Assembly: GCA_019749875.1 (NCBI GenBank)
Contig: JAIEPK010000625.1
Location: 1-54,949, forward strand
From: Candidatus Binatia bacterium
GTDB lineage: Bacteria; Desulfobacterota; Binatia; UBA12015
DNA length: 54,949 nt
Direction: 5' to 3'
The position numbers and the translations under genes are program-made. How positions within the stretch are numbered: position 1 is the stretch's first letter; the number at the start of each line of letters is the position of its first letter. Positions 44,373-53,743 of the stretch are shown piece after piece. Under the pieces are notes generated by a model that made no database searches, was not told where the DNA came from, and saw only the letters and a program-made list of their open reading frames with translations.

Positions 44373-46334
44373 ATGTCCGGACGGCTTCTGAACACGACGC
44401 TCCTGCTGACCCTGTCGGCATTTCCCGCGTTGGGACTCCTGCTCACGGCGATGCTCGGTGCGTTCGGTGGTCGGGGCTGGGAGTGGGTGCTGCTGATCAG
44501 CCTGGCCGGATCCGGCGGTGCCATCCTGCTCGCGCGCCGCCGCGGCTGGTCGGCGATCCTCGACGAGCCGGCCGTCACCTGGACGGGGGCCGGGCGCCTC
44601 GGCTGGCTCGCGCTCGCGCTCGCGGCGCTCGCATTCGTGCCGACGGTGTGGGCGGTTCTCGGCGGGCCGCGCGTCCAGATCTCGCACCACGGGTTCTTCC
44701 ATTCGGCGTACGTCTATCAGGTCGTCGCCGGCCACGTGCCGCCAGAGAACGTCACGCTGCCGGGCCACCCGTCGAACACGTACTGGCCGTATCACGCGCT
44801 GCTCGCGGCGATGATCGAGCTGCTCACGGTTCCGGCGCCGCTCGCGTCGGCGTTGCTGAACTTCGCCGTGCTCGCCGGAAGCCTCGCCTGGACCGCAGAG
44901 ATCGCGCGCGAGCTGTACGGTCCGGTCCGGGCCGGACTCGGTGCGCTGCGCGCGGTGTTCGGGTTGTTCGGCGGCAACCTGTTCGGCGGGCTCTACTGGC
45001 TGCTCTTTGCCGCGGCAGGCGGTGCGCTGGCCCCGCGCACGATGGTGATCGCCGGAGACGTCCGTCTGACGACGCTGCTCGCGAAGTTCGCGAACTACAC
45101 CGGCGCCTCGCTCGGCGTGTACTTCTACGTATTCGGGCTGCTCGTGGTGCTTCGCGCGCTGCGCGGTCGCGCGCGCGGCTTCGACGTGGCGCTGGGGATC
45201 ATGGCGCTGCTCGGTGCGTTCGCGCTGCACGCCATCACCGGCGGCTTCATGCTCGCGGGATTCGCCGGCGCGGTCGCGGGCGCCGTGATCATCGCCGCGG
45301 CGCTCGATCGACGGCTCGGCGAGGTGCTGTCCCCGCGTCGGCTCACGACGTGGCTGCGCACCAAGCTCGCCGGTGCGTCCGGTCGCGCGATCGCGGTCGG
45401 CTGCGCGGCGCTGCTCGTGCTCTCGCTGCCGGTGCTGAGCTTCATGGCGAACGCCACCAGCGAGTTCCCCGAGCCACCACGCATCGGCTGGCCCGACGCG
45501 TATGCATGGTCCGTCGTCGCGATCAGCTGGCCGTTGCTGCCGTTCTTCGTCGCCGGCACCGCGCGCGCGCTGCGCGAGCGCGATTCGCGCGTGCTCTTTC
45601 TCGCCCTGATGTGCCTCGGCGGCTACGCTCTCGCGAGCGTGGTCTCGATCTCGGGTCGGAACGAATACAAGTTCATCTACCTCGGTACGCAGGCCCTCTG
45701 TCTGGTCGCGCTCGGACCGATCACGCGTCTCGTCACCGCGCCCGCATCGGGCGCTCGACGGCTCGGACGCGCGGCCGCGGCGGGCGCGTTGCTGCTCGCG
45801 TGCTGGAACGTCGCGCTGTTCGGCGTCGGCGTGCTGCGCGGCCCCCTGTTCGCCGACCGCACGTTCTCGTACCAGGGCCGCCACGTCGTCGCGTCACCGG
45901 GCAAGCCCGGCAGCTTCGCGCCGGGCACGGGGATCGAGTACGCGGACCTGTTCGGCTGGATCCGCGCCAACACGCCGCCGGACACGGTGGTCGTGGTACC
46001 GCTCATCCTGCGCGATCGCAGTGTGCTCTACGTCCTCTCCGAGCGCGTCCCCTACGTGGTCGACGGCATCCACTACAACCGCGGGTTGCCCGACTTCTCG
46101 GTGCGCGCCGGACAGGTCGAAACGTTGTATCGACGCGCCACCAAGCCCGAGGCCCGGGCCGCTGCGCTGCGCGCGATCGCGGCGACGCTGCCGGACCGTC
46201 CGAAGGTGCTCGTGTATCCGCGGGACCTGACCACGCAGCTCGATCCCGCGCACAACGGTCTCACGCGCGTGCACGCAGGGAAGATCGCCGACCTCTACGC
46301 GTTTCCTGCTCCCCCGGCCGGAGACGCATCGTGA
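44373..46334 (+). CDS. polytopic membrane protein, possible GT-C type glycosyltransferase or DUF2298-like
   Basis: More than 10 hydrophobic segments; large extracytoplasmic-like C-term; adjacent to sugar genes. Confidence 0.75.
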   Translation: MSGRLLNTTLLLTLSAFPALGLLLTAMLGAFGGRGWEWVLLISLAGSGGAILLARRRGWSAILDEPAVTWTGAGRLGWLALALAALAFVPTVWAVLGGPRVQISHHGFFHSAYVYQVVAGHVPPENVTLPGHPSNTYWPYHALLAAMIELLTVPAPLASALLNFAVLAGSLAWTAEIARELYGPVRAGLGALRAVFGLFGGNLFGGLYWLLFAAAGGALAPRTMVIAGDVRLTTLLAKFANYTGASLGVYFYVFGLLVVLRALRGRARGFDVALGIMALLGAFALHAITGGFMLAGFAGAVAGAVIIAAALDRRLGEVLSPRRLTTWLRTKLAGASGRAIAVGCAALLVLSLPVLSFMANATSEFPEPPRIGWPDAYAWSVVAISWPLLPFFVAGTARALRERDSRVLFLALMCLGGYALASVVSISGRNEYKFIYLGTQALCLVALGPITRLVTAPASGARRLGRAAAAGALLLACWNVALFGVGVLRGPLFADRTFSYQGRHVVASPGKPGSFAPGTGIEYADLFGWIRANTPPDTVVVVPLILRDRSVLYVLSERVPYVVDGIHYNRGLPDFSVRAGQVETLYRRATKPEARAAALRAIAATLPDRPKVLVYPRDLTTQLDPAHNGLTRVHAGKIADLYAFPAPPAGDAS

Positions 46335-47503
46335 GCGTCGATCTGCTGCGACACGGGGCTTCGGGCGGATACCGCATCCCGTTCAATCGCTCGACGCTCG
46401 TCGGACGCGAGCTCGAGTACATCGCGCAGGCGATGCGCATCGGGCAGATCGCGGGCGACCAGACGTTCACGCGCCGCTGCCACGACCTGCTCGAGACGAC
46501 GCTCGGCGTGCGGCGCGCGCTGCTCACGACGTCGTGCACGCACGCGCTCGAGCTCGCGGCCTTGCTGCTCGAGATCGAGCCCGGCGACGAGGTCGTCGTG
46601 CCGTCGTTCACCTTCGTCTCGACGGTGAACGCCTTCGTGCTGCGCGGCGCGACGCCGCGCATCGTCGACGTGCGCCCGGACACGCTGAACCTCGACGAGA
46701 GCAAGCTCGAGGCGGTCGTCGGCCCGCGCACCCGGGCGATCGTTCCAGTGCACTACGCGGGCGTCGGCTGCGCGATGGAGCCGATCCTCGAGATCGCGCA
46801 CGCGCACGGCGCCGCAGTGGTCGAGGACAACGCGCACGGCCTGTTCGGCAAGTACCGCGGGCAGTGGCTCGGCACGTTCGGCACGCTCGCCACGCAGAGC
46901 TTCCACGAGACCAAGAACGTCACCTGCGGCGAGGGCGGGGCGCTGCTGATCAACGACGCGCGCTGGATCGAGCGGGCCGAGATCCTGCGCGAGAAGGGCA
47001 CCGATCGCAGCCGCTTCTTCCGCGGCGAGGTCGACCGCTACGGCTGGGTCGACGTCGGCTCCAGCTACCTGATGTCCGACGTGCTGGCGGCGTTCCTGTT
47101 CGGGCAGCTGATCGAGTGGCCCGCGATCCAGAAGCGCCGCGAGCACCTCTGGACGCGCTACGACGGCGCGCTCGCCGCGTGGGCCGACGCCCACGACGTC
47201 CGCCGCCCGATCGTGCCGGAGGACTGCGAGCAGGCGTACCACATGTACTACCTGCTGCTGCCGTCCGAGCCGGCGCGCGCCCGCCTGGTCGCGCATCTGA
47301 AGGCCCGCGGCATCCTGGCGGTCTTCCACTACCTGCCGCTCAACACCTCGGCGATGGGTCGCAAGCTCGGCGGCCGGCCGGGCGACTGTCCGGTCGCCGA
47401 GGACGTGAGCGAGCGCTTGCTCCGCCTGCCTCTGTATGTCGGTCTCGACGACCGGGAGCAGGACGAAGTGATCACGGCGCTGATGGAGTTCTCGGGATGG
47501 TGA
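46331..47503 (+). CDS. wecE: dTDP-4-amino-4,6-dideoxygalactose transaminase
   Basis: Close to E. coli WecE across its length: GDEVVVPSFTFVSTVNAFVLRGA, SFHETKN (PLP Lys), EILREKGTDRSRFFRGEVDRYGWVDVGSSYLMSD. Confidence 0.93.
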   Translation: MSVDLLRHGASGGYRIPFNRSTLVGRELEYIAQAMRIGQIAGDQTFTRRCHDLLETTLGVRRALLTTSCTHALELAALLLEIEPGDEVVVPSFTFVSTVNAFVLRGATPRIVDVRPDTLNLDESKLEAVVGPRTRAIVPVHYAGVGCAMEPILEIAHAHGAAVVEDNAHGLFGKYRGQWLGTFGTLATQSFHETKNVTCGEGGALLINDARWIERAEILREKGTDRSRFFRGEVDRYGWVDVGSSYLMSDVLAAFLFGQLIEWPAIQKRREHLWTRYDGALAAWADAHDVRRPIVPEDCEQAYHMYYLLLPSEPARARLVAHLKARGILAVFHYLPLNTSAMGRKLGGRPGDCPVAEDVSERLLRLPLYVGLDDREQDEVITALMEFSGW

Positions 47504-48246
47504 CGTCGTCGACGCCGCTGGTCGAGCGTCTCGACTGGGACTCGCAGTTCTTCGGTCGCGAGATCGGCCGCGCCCGGGTCGGTCGGCTGGACGCGACTAC
47601 CGCGGACCGCCTCGCCTACGATGCGCGCGCCGCGGGTCTCGCCTGCGTGTACTTCGCGGCCGGGATCGACGACTTCGAGACCGTGCTCGCAGCCGAGCGT
47701 CTCGGCTGTCACCTGGTCGACGTGCGCGTGGTCCTGGAGCGCCCCGAGCTCACGACGATCCCGTCCGGCGCGAGCGACACCGACTTTCGCATCGAGCCGG
47801 CGCGCGACGGCGATCTGCCGCAGCTCGAGCGCATCGCGACCGAGGTCGCGCGCCTGAGCCGATACGCGGCCGACCCGCGCTTCCGCGGCGAGGAAACCGA
47901 GCGCCTCTACCGGACCTGGATTCAGAACGCCTGGAACGGCTACGTCGACAAGGTGCTGGTCGCGCGCGACGCTGGCGGCGACGTGCTCGGCTTCGCGTGC
48001 CCCAAGATGCACGGCGAGCTGTGCGACCTGCAGCTGCTCGGCGTCGCCGGCGCGCAGCGTCAGCGGAAGCTCGGCCGGGCGCTGGTGCTGGCGGCGATGA
48101 CCTGGGGCCGCGAGCAGGGCGCGACGCGCATGCAGGCCGTGACGCAGGCGCGCAACCTGCCGGCGCAGCGGCTCTTCCAGCAGCTCGGCTTCCTCACCGC
48201 CGAGGTCAAGCTGTACTACCACCTGTGGTTGACGCCGGACCGCTGA
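47497..48246 (+). CDS. wecD: GNAT N-acetyltransferase, WecD/RffC-like
   Basis: LDWDSQFFGREIGRARV N-term; QRQRKLGRALVLAAMTWGREQG acetyl-CoA loop; overlaps wecE. Confidence 0.8.
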   Translation: MVTSSTPLVERLDWDSQFFGREIGRARVGRLDATTADRLAYDARAAGLACVYFAAGIDDFETVLAAERLGCHLVDVRVVLERPELTTIPSGASDTDFRIEPARDGDLPQLERIATEVARLSRYAADPRFRGEETERLYRTWIQNAWNGYVDKVLVARDAGGDVLGFACPKMHGELCDLQLLGVAGAQRQRKLGRALVLAAMTWGREQGATRMQAVTQARNLPAQRLFQQLGFLTAEVKLYYHLWLTPDR

Positions 48247-49255
48247 GCGCACGCACGGAGTAGGGCGGGCGGTTCATCGTCCGGAAGTGCACGCGCGCCA
48301 GATATTCGCCGATGATGCCGAGCGCGAACAGCTGCGCGCCGGAGAAGATCGCGATCACCGACGCGAGGAACGGGAAGCCCGGCACGACGCTGCCGTGCAG
48401 GATCCAGCGTCCCAGCACCCACGCGAGCACGGCGAAGCCGAACAGCGTGAAGCCGAAGCCGACCAGGCTCGCGATCTGCAACGGGAACGTGCTGAAGCCC
48501 GTCATCATGTTCATCGCGTGATTGACGAGCTTGCGGAAGGTGTAGTTGGAGACGCCTTCGGCGCGCTGCTCGTGGCGCACCGGGATCGCCGCGAAGCGCG
48601 TCGTTCCCCAGGTCAGGAGTACGTCGATCGACACGTAGTACCCGTCGTAGGACGCGAACGCGTCGCGCACCGACGTACGGAGCGCGCGGAACGCGCTCAC
48701 CTGGCGCGCGATCGGTGCGCCCATCGCCTGCGACAGCGCGAGCTTGGTGACGCGCGACGCCAGGTCGCGCAGGAACCCGTGCTGCTCGGCGACGGGTGCC
48801 CCGTAGACGACGTCGTGCCCTCGCGCGAGCTCCGCGAGGAGTGTCGGGATCTCCTCGGGCGGATGCTGGAGATCGTCGTCGATGGTGACGACGATCGCGT
48901 GATGAGCTGCGCGGAGACCGCACAGGAGCGCGTTGTGCTGGCCATAGTTGCGCATCAGGTCGATGCCGCGCACCCAGTCGTGCCGGGCCGACTGCTGCTC
49001 GATGACGCGCCAGCTGTCGTCGCGGCTGCCGTCGTTGACCAGGACGAGCTCGAAGGGAACGGCCAGGTCGCGCAGCACGGGCTCGAGTCGATCGACCAGG
49101 CGGGGCAGGATGGTCGCGCTGTTGTGCACCGGTACGACGACCGAGATCGAGCCGGGGGCCGGCTGCGGTGCCTGCCGGACGGCAGCCTCCGGCTGCGTGT
49201 CGCGCACGTGCGAGGCCTCGAACGGGTGCGGAGAAAGCGCCATCGAGCACGGCAT
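48206..49255 (-). CDS. GT2 family, polyprenyl-phosphate glycosyltransferase (ArnC/GtrB-like)
   Basis: SVVVPVHNSATILPRLVDRL, LVNDGSRDDSW, TIDDDLQHPPEEIP, C-term two TM segments. Confidence 0.9.
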   Translation of the reverse strand: MPCSMALSPHPFEASHVRDTQPEAAVRQAPQPAPGSISVVVPVHNSATILPRLVDRLEPVLRDLAVPFELVLVNDGSRDDSWRVIEQQSARHDWVRGIDLMRNYGQHNALLCGLRAAHHAIVVTIDDDLQHPPEEIPTLLAELARGHDVVYGAPVAEQHGFLRDLASRVTKLALSQAMGAPIARQVSAFRALRTSVRDAFASYDGYYVSIDVLLTWGTTRFAAIPVRHEQRAEGVSNYTFRKLVNHAMNMMTGFSTFPLQIASLVGFGFTLFGFAVLAWVLGRWILHGSVVPGFPFLASVIAIFSGAQLFALGIIGEYLARVHFRTMNRPPYSVRALSGPASTTGGSTA

Positions 49256-49376
49256 CCTGACACCCCGGTCGGAGCCCGCGCAAGCGAGCCGACCGCATGC
49301 GGCTTGCTCCCGCGGCGGTGCGCCGCTACGTGAGCGAGACCATGAACGACGCGCCGCGAGCGGCCGGAAGGGCGCG

Positions 49377-51950
49377 ATGAGCGCCATCGCGCACGTGGTT
49401 CCGGGAGACGCGCCGTCCACCGGGCTCGCGCTGCCGCGGCCCCGCGTTTCGGGAAAGTTCTTCTTCGCCGGCGACGAGAAGCTCTACGTCAAGGCGGTGT
49501 CGTACGGGCCGTTCAAGCCCGGCGCCGATGGTGCGCCGTTCCCGCCGCGGGAGCGCGCCCGCCGTGACTTCGAGCTGATGCGCGCGCTGGGTGCGAACAC
49601 CTTCCGGACGTTCACGCCGCCGCCGACGTGGCTCCTCGATCTCGCTGCCGAGCACGGTCTGCGCGCGATCGTCGGCGTGCCGTGGGCGCAGCAGGTCTGC
49701 TTCCTCGACGATCCCACCATCGTCAGGGACAGCCGCAAGCGCATCGGCGATGCGGCACGCGCGATCGGCAACCACCCGGCCGTGCTCGCGATCTTCGTCG
49801 GCAACGAGACGCCGCCGGACATCGTGCGCTGGCACGGCCCGGACGCGGTGCAGAAGTTCCTCAAGTCGCTGTATCTGTCGGCGAAGGAGCAGGCTCCGGA
49901 GACGCTGGTCAGCTACGCGAACTATCCGCCGACCGAATACCTCGACCTCGACTTTCTCGATTTTCTGTCGTTCAACGTCTACCTGCACCGCGAGCCGGAC
50001 TTCCGTCGCTACTTGATGCGCCTGCAGAACCTCGCCGAGGACCGGCCGCTCTTCCTGTCCGAGTTCGGCATGGACTCGATCCGCGAGGGCGCCGAGCACC
50101 AGGCCGAGACGCTCGGCTGGCAGGTGCGCGTGGCCTTCGAGCTCGGCGTCGCGGGCGTCTCCGTGTTCGCGTGGACCGACGACTGGTTCGCGCTGGCGTG
50201 GCAGACCGGCGGCGGCTTCCAGGTCGAGGACTGGGCGTTCGGGCTGGTCGATCTCGAGCGCCGTCCGAAGCCCTCGTACCACGCGGTACAGAAGACGTTC
50301 GGCGCGCCGCTGCCGCCGTTGCCGCCCGATCCGCCGATGATCTCGGTCGTGGTGTGCGCGTACAACGCGGAGCGCACGATGGAGCCGTGTCTCCAGTCGC
50401 TGGTCGACTGCCCGTACCCGAACTACGAGGTCATCGTCGTCAACGACGGCTCGACCGACAAGACCGGCGAGATCTCGCACCGCTACGAGGGCGGCCGCAT
50501 CCGCGTGATCGACCAGCCGAACATGGGCCTGTCGGCCGCGCGCAACGTCGGCATCGAGGCCGCGAAGGGCGAGATCGTCGCCTACACGGACTCCGACTGT
50601 GTCGTCGATCCCGACTGGCTCACGTACCTCGCGTACAAGTTCAAGGAAGGCTTCGTCGCGGTCGGCGGTCCGAATTTCCCGCCGCCCGAGGACACGCTCG
50701 TTCCGTCCGCGGTCGCGGTCTCGCCGGGCGGCCCGACGCACGTGCTCGTCAACGACGACGTCGCCGAGCACATCCCGGGCTGCAACATGGCCTTCCTCAA
50801 GTCGAAGCTGCAGGAGATCAATGGCTTCGACGTCGCCTATACCGCCGCCGGCGACGACGTGGACCTCTGCTGGCGCTTGCAGAACGCCGGCTACACGATC
50901 GGCTTCAGCCCGGCCGCGATGGTCTGGCACTTCCGGCGCAACACCGTGCGCGCGTACCTGAAGCAGCAGATGGGCTACGGCAAGGCCGAGGCGCTGTTGT
51001 TCTTCAAGCACCCGCTGCACTTCAACCTGCTCGGACAGTCGCGCTGGCTGGGCCGCATCTACGGCGATCTGACGACCTCGTTCTTCTCGCGCCGACCGGT
51101 GATCTACTACGGCGCGTTCGGCGAGGGTCTGTTCCAGACGCTCTACGAGCGGCCGGCGTCGTTCTTCACCTACCTGCCGTTCACGCTGGAGTGGAACCTG
51201 GTCGCGGCAGTCCTGCTGCTCACGGCGCTCTTGTCCGGCGAGTACCTGGTGGTCTCGTCGATCCCGTTCCTCATCTCGGTGGTGTCGGCAGCGAACACGG
51301 CCGCGCGCGCGAAGCTCGACCCGCGCTTCGGCGGCCTGCGCGCGCGCCTGCTGGTGATGGCGCTGCTCTACCTCGGACCGCTGCTGCGCAGCTTCGAGCG
51401 CTACCTCTGGCGGCTGCGCGGCACGCGCGACGTCGAGCCGTTGGAGCAGAAGCGCCTGCGCGCCACCGAGGTGTCGTGGGTCAAGCGCAGCTTCGAGCTC
51501 GCGCTGTGGGGCGAGAGCGGCCAGGAGAAGAGCCAGCTGCTGCACGAGCTGATGTCGTTTCTCGCCATCCGCAAGTACCGGCTGTCGGTCGACTCGGGCT
51601 GGAACGACTGGGACATCGAGGTGTCGCGCGGCTTCTGGACCTCGGCGCGCATCGAGGTCGCGGTCGAGAACCACACCGGGATGAAGCGCCTGCTGCGCGT
51701 CCGGACCTCGCTGCACACCGCGCAGACGGGCCTCTGGGCCTTCCTCGCGTGCGTCGCCGTGGCCGTGATCGGCGTCGCCATCGACAACCCCGACCTGACG
51801 CGGCTCGGCGCGATCCTGGCGCTGCTCGACGTCGGCATGATCGCCTACCAGAACTTTCGCCTCGGCCGCGTGCTGCTGCGCGTGTTCGGGGCGGTGGCGA
51901 GCCGCCTCGAGCTGACGCGGGTCGGAAACGGACGCGAGCGCAAGGCGTGA
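49377..51950 (+). CDS. glycoside hydrolase (GH2-like TIM barrel) - GT2 glycosyltransferase fusion with C-terminal membrane segments
   Basis: GH: IFVGNETPPD and LFLSEFGMDS; GT2: ISVVVCAYNAERTMEPCLQSL, YTDSDCVVDPDWL, GDDVDLCWRLQNAGYTIGF. Confidence 0.9.
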   Translation: MSAIAHVVPGDAPSTGLALPRPRVSGKFFFAGDEKLYVKAVSYGPFKPGADGAPFPPRERARRDFELMRALGANTFRTFTPPPTWLLDLAAEHGLRAIVGVPWAQQVCFLDDPTIVRDSRKRIGDAARAIGNHPAVLAIFVGNETPPDIVRWHGPDAVQKFLKSLYLSAKEQAPETLVSYANYPPTEYLDLDFLDFLSFNVYLHREPDFRRYLMRLQNLAEDRPLFLSEFGMDSIREGAEHQAETLGWQVRVAFELGVAGVSVFAWTDDWFALAWQTGGGFQVEDWAFGLVDLERRPKPSYHAVQKTFGAPLPPLPPDPPMISVVVCAYNAERTMEPCLQSLVDCPYPNYEVIVVNDGSTDKTGEISHRYEGGRIRVIDQPNMGLSAARNVGIEAAKGEIVAYTDSDCVVDPDWLTYLAYKFKEGFVAVGGPNFPPPEDTLVPSAVAVSPGGPTHVLVNDDVAEHIPGCNMAFLKSKLQEINGFDVAYTAAGDDVDLCWRLQNAGYTIGFSPAAMVWHFRRNTVRAYLKQQMGYGKAEALLFFKHPLHFNLLGQSRWLGRIYGDLTTSFFSRRPVIYYGAFGEGLFQTLYERPASFFTYLPFTLEWNLVAAVLLLTALLSGEYLVVSSIPFLISVVSAANTAARAKLDPRFGGLRARLLVMALLYLGPLLRSFERYLWRLRGTRDVEPLEQKRLRATEVSWVKRSFELALWGESGQEKSQLLHELMSFLAIRKYRLSVDSGWNDWDIEVSRGFWTSARIEVAVENHTGMKRLLRVRTSLHTAQTGLWAFLACVAVAVIGVAIDNPDLTRLGAILALLDVGMIAYQNFRLGRVLLRVFGAVASRLELTRVGNGRERKA

Positions 51951-53743
51951 GCGAGCTGCTCGCCCACCTCCGCCGCATCTCGCCGTATCTCCGTCCCTAT
52001 CGCCTGCGTCTCGCGGGTGCGGTCGGGTTGGTCTTCTTGATCTCGATGGCGGAGGTCGCGAAGCCGTGGCCGCTGAAGATCGTCGTCGACAACGTGCTGG
52101 GCGGCAAGCCGCTCGCGCTCGCCGACTATCCGGCGTCGATGTCGCCGAGTACGCTGCTGGGCTTCGCCGCGGCGGGGCTCGTCTTCCTCTACGTGCTGAT
52201 CGGGCTCCTGCAGGTGGTCAGCAACTACGTCACGATCGACATCGGCCAGCGCATGGTCGACGACTTCCGCAGCGAGCTCTACCAGCACCTGCAGCGCCTG
52301 TCGCTGCGCTTCCACAACGTCCGCAGCGCGGGCGACCTGATGTACCGGCTCGCCGCCGACACGTTCGCGATCCAGACGCTGACGATGAACGGCTTCTTCC
52401 CGACCATCTCGGCGCTCGCGATGCTGGTCGGGATGCTGATCGTGATGGCGCAGCTCGACGCCTACTTGACGCTGATCGCGCTGCTGGTCTGCCCGCTGCT
52501 CGCGATCGTGATTCGCGTGATGAGCGCGCGCATCACGCGCGTCGCGACGCACGCGCGCGAGCGCGAGAGCGAGCTCTACTCGGCGGCCGAACGCTCGATG
52601 TCGGCGATCAAGGTGATCCAGGCGTTCACGCGCGAGGAAGAGGAGCACAAGCGCTTCATCGGCGTGAGCCGCGCGAGCCTGTCGGCGAACCTGCGACTCT
52701 ACACGTACCAGACCGGCTATTCGATGCTGGTCAACGTCGTCGGTGCGGTCGGCACCGCGGCGGTGATCTGGGTCGGCGCGCGCGCGGTCCTCGCCGGCGA
52801 GCTGAGCGTCGGCGACCTGCTGATCTTCTCGAGCTACCTCGCGTCGCTGTACGCGCCGATCAACAGCATCAGCAACAGCTACGGGCTGGTGCAGGGCGCC
52901 AAGGTCGGCGTGGGACGCGTGTACGAGATCCTCGAGATGGCGCCGGACGTGCCGGACGGCCCGCGCAAGCTCGCACGCGGCGACGTGCGTGGCGGTTTCG
53001 CGATCGAGCACGTCACCTTCGGCTACGCACCGGGGCAGACGGTGCTGCGCGACGTGTCGCTCGAGATCGCGCCGGGCGAGATGATCGCGCTGGTCGGGCC
53101 GACCGGTGCGGGCAAGACCACGCTCGTGAGCCTGCTCGCCCGCTTCTACGATCCGACCGAGGGACGTATCCTGCTCGACGGCGCCGACCTGAAGACGATG
53201 AACGTCCGCTCGCTGCGCGAGCAGTTCGCGATGGTCCTGCAGCCGTCGATCGTGTTCCCGACCACGCTACGCGACAACATCTCCTACGGACGGCGCGAGG
53301 CGACGGCCGCCGAGATCGACGCCGCCGCGCGCGCGGCGCAGCTCGGACCGCTGCTCGCCCGGCTGCCCGACGGGCTCGATACCCACATCGGCGAGCGCGG
53401 CGCGACGCTCTCCGAGGGCGAGCGCCAGCGGCTCACGATCGCCCGCGCGATCCTGCGCGACGCGCCGATCCTCATCCTCGACGAGCCGACGTCGGCGCTC
53501 GACGCCGAGACCGAGTCGCTGCTGATGCAGTCGCTCGAGACGCTGCTCGCCGGACGGACGTCGTTCGTGATCGCGCACCGGCTGTCGACGATCCGCAGCG
53601 CGAGCCGGATCGTCGTGCTGCGCGACGGCGGCATCGCGGAGATCGGCACGTACGACGAGCTGGTCGCGAGCGGCGGCTACTTCGCGCGACTGCACGGAAC
53701 GCAGTTCGGGCTCGCCGTCGATCGGAGGGAGACCGTTGGCTGA
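51947..53743 (+). CDS. type I ABC exporter, fused permease/ATPase (MsbA-like)
   Basis: 6 TM region; GPTGAGKTT Walker A, LSEGERQRLTIARAIL signature, ILILDEPTSALD Walker B; GTGA overlap with the upstream gene. Confidence 0.95.
   Translation: MSELLAHLRRISPYLRPYRLRLAGAVGLVFLISMAEVAKPWPLKIVVDNVLGGKPLALADYPASMSPSTLLGFAAAGLVFLYVLIGLLQVVSNYVTIDIGQRMVDDFRSELYQHLQRLSLRFHNVRSAGDLMYRLAADTFAIQTLTMNGFFPTISALAMLVGMLIVMAQLDAYLTLIALLVCPLLAIVIRVMSARITRVATHARERESELYSAAERSMSAIKVIQAFTREEEEHKRFIGVSRASLSANLRLYTYQTGYSMLVNVVGAVGTAAVIWVGARAVLAGELSVGDLLIFSSYLASLYAPINSISNSYGLVQGAKVGVGRVYEILEMAPDVPDGPRKLARGDVRGGFAIEHVTFGYAPGQTVLRDVSLEIAPGEMIALVGPTGAGKTTLVSLLARFYDPTEGRILLDGADLKTMNVRSLREQFAMVLQPSIVFPTTLRDNISYGRREATAAEIDAAARAAQLGPLLARLPDGLDTHIGERGATLSEGERQRLTIARAILRDAPILILDEPTSALDAETESLLMQSLETLLAGRTSFVIAHRLSTIRSASRIVVLRDGGIAEIGTYDELVASGGYFARLHGTQFGLAVDRRETVG

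Noticed and set aside
49326-51716. 796-aa antisense ORF opposite the GH-GT2 gene
   Set aside because: Shadow ORF with the same compositional bias; the plus strand has clear GH and GT2 motifs.
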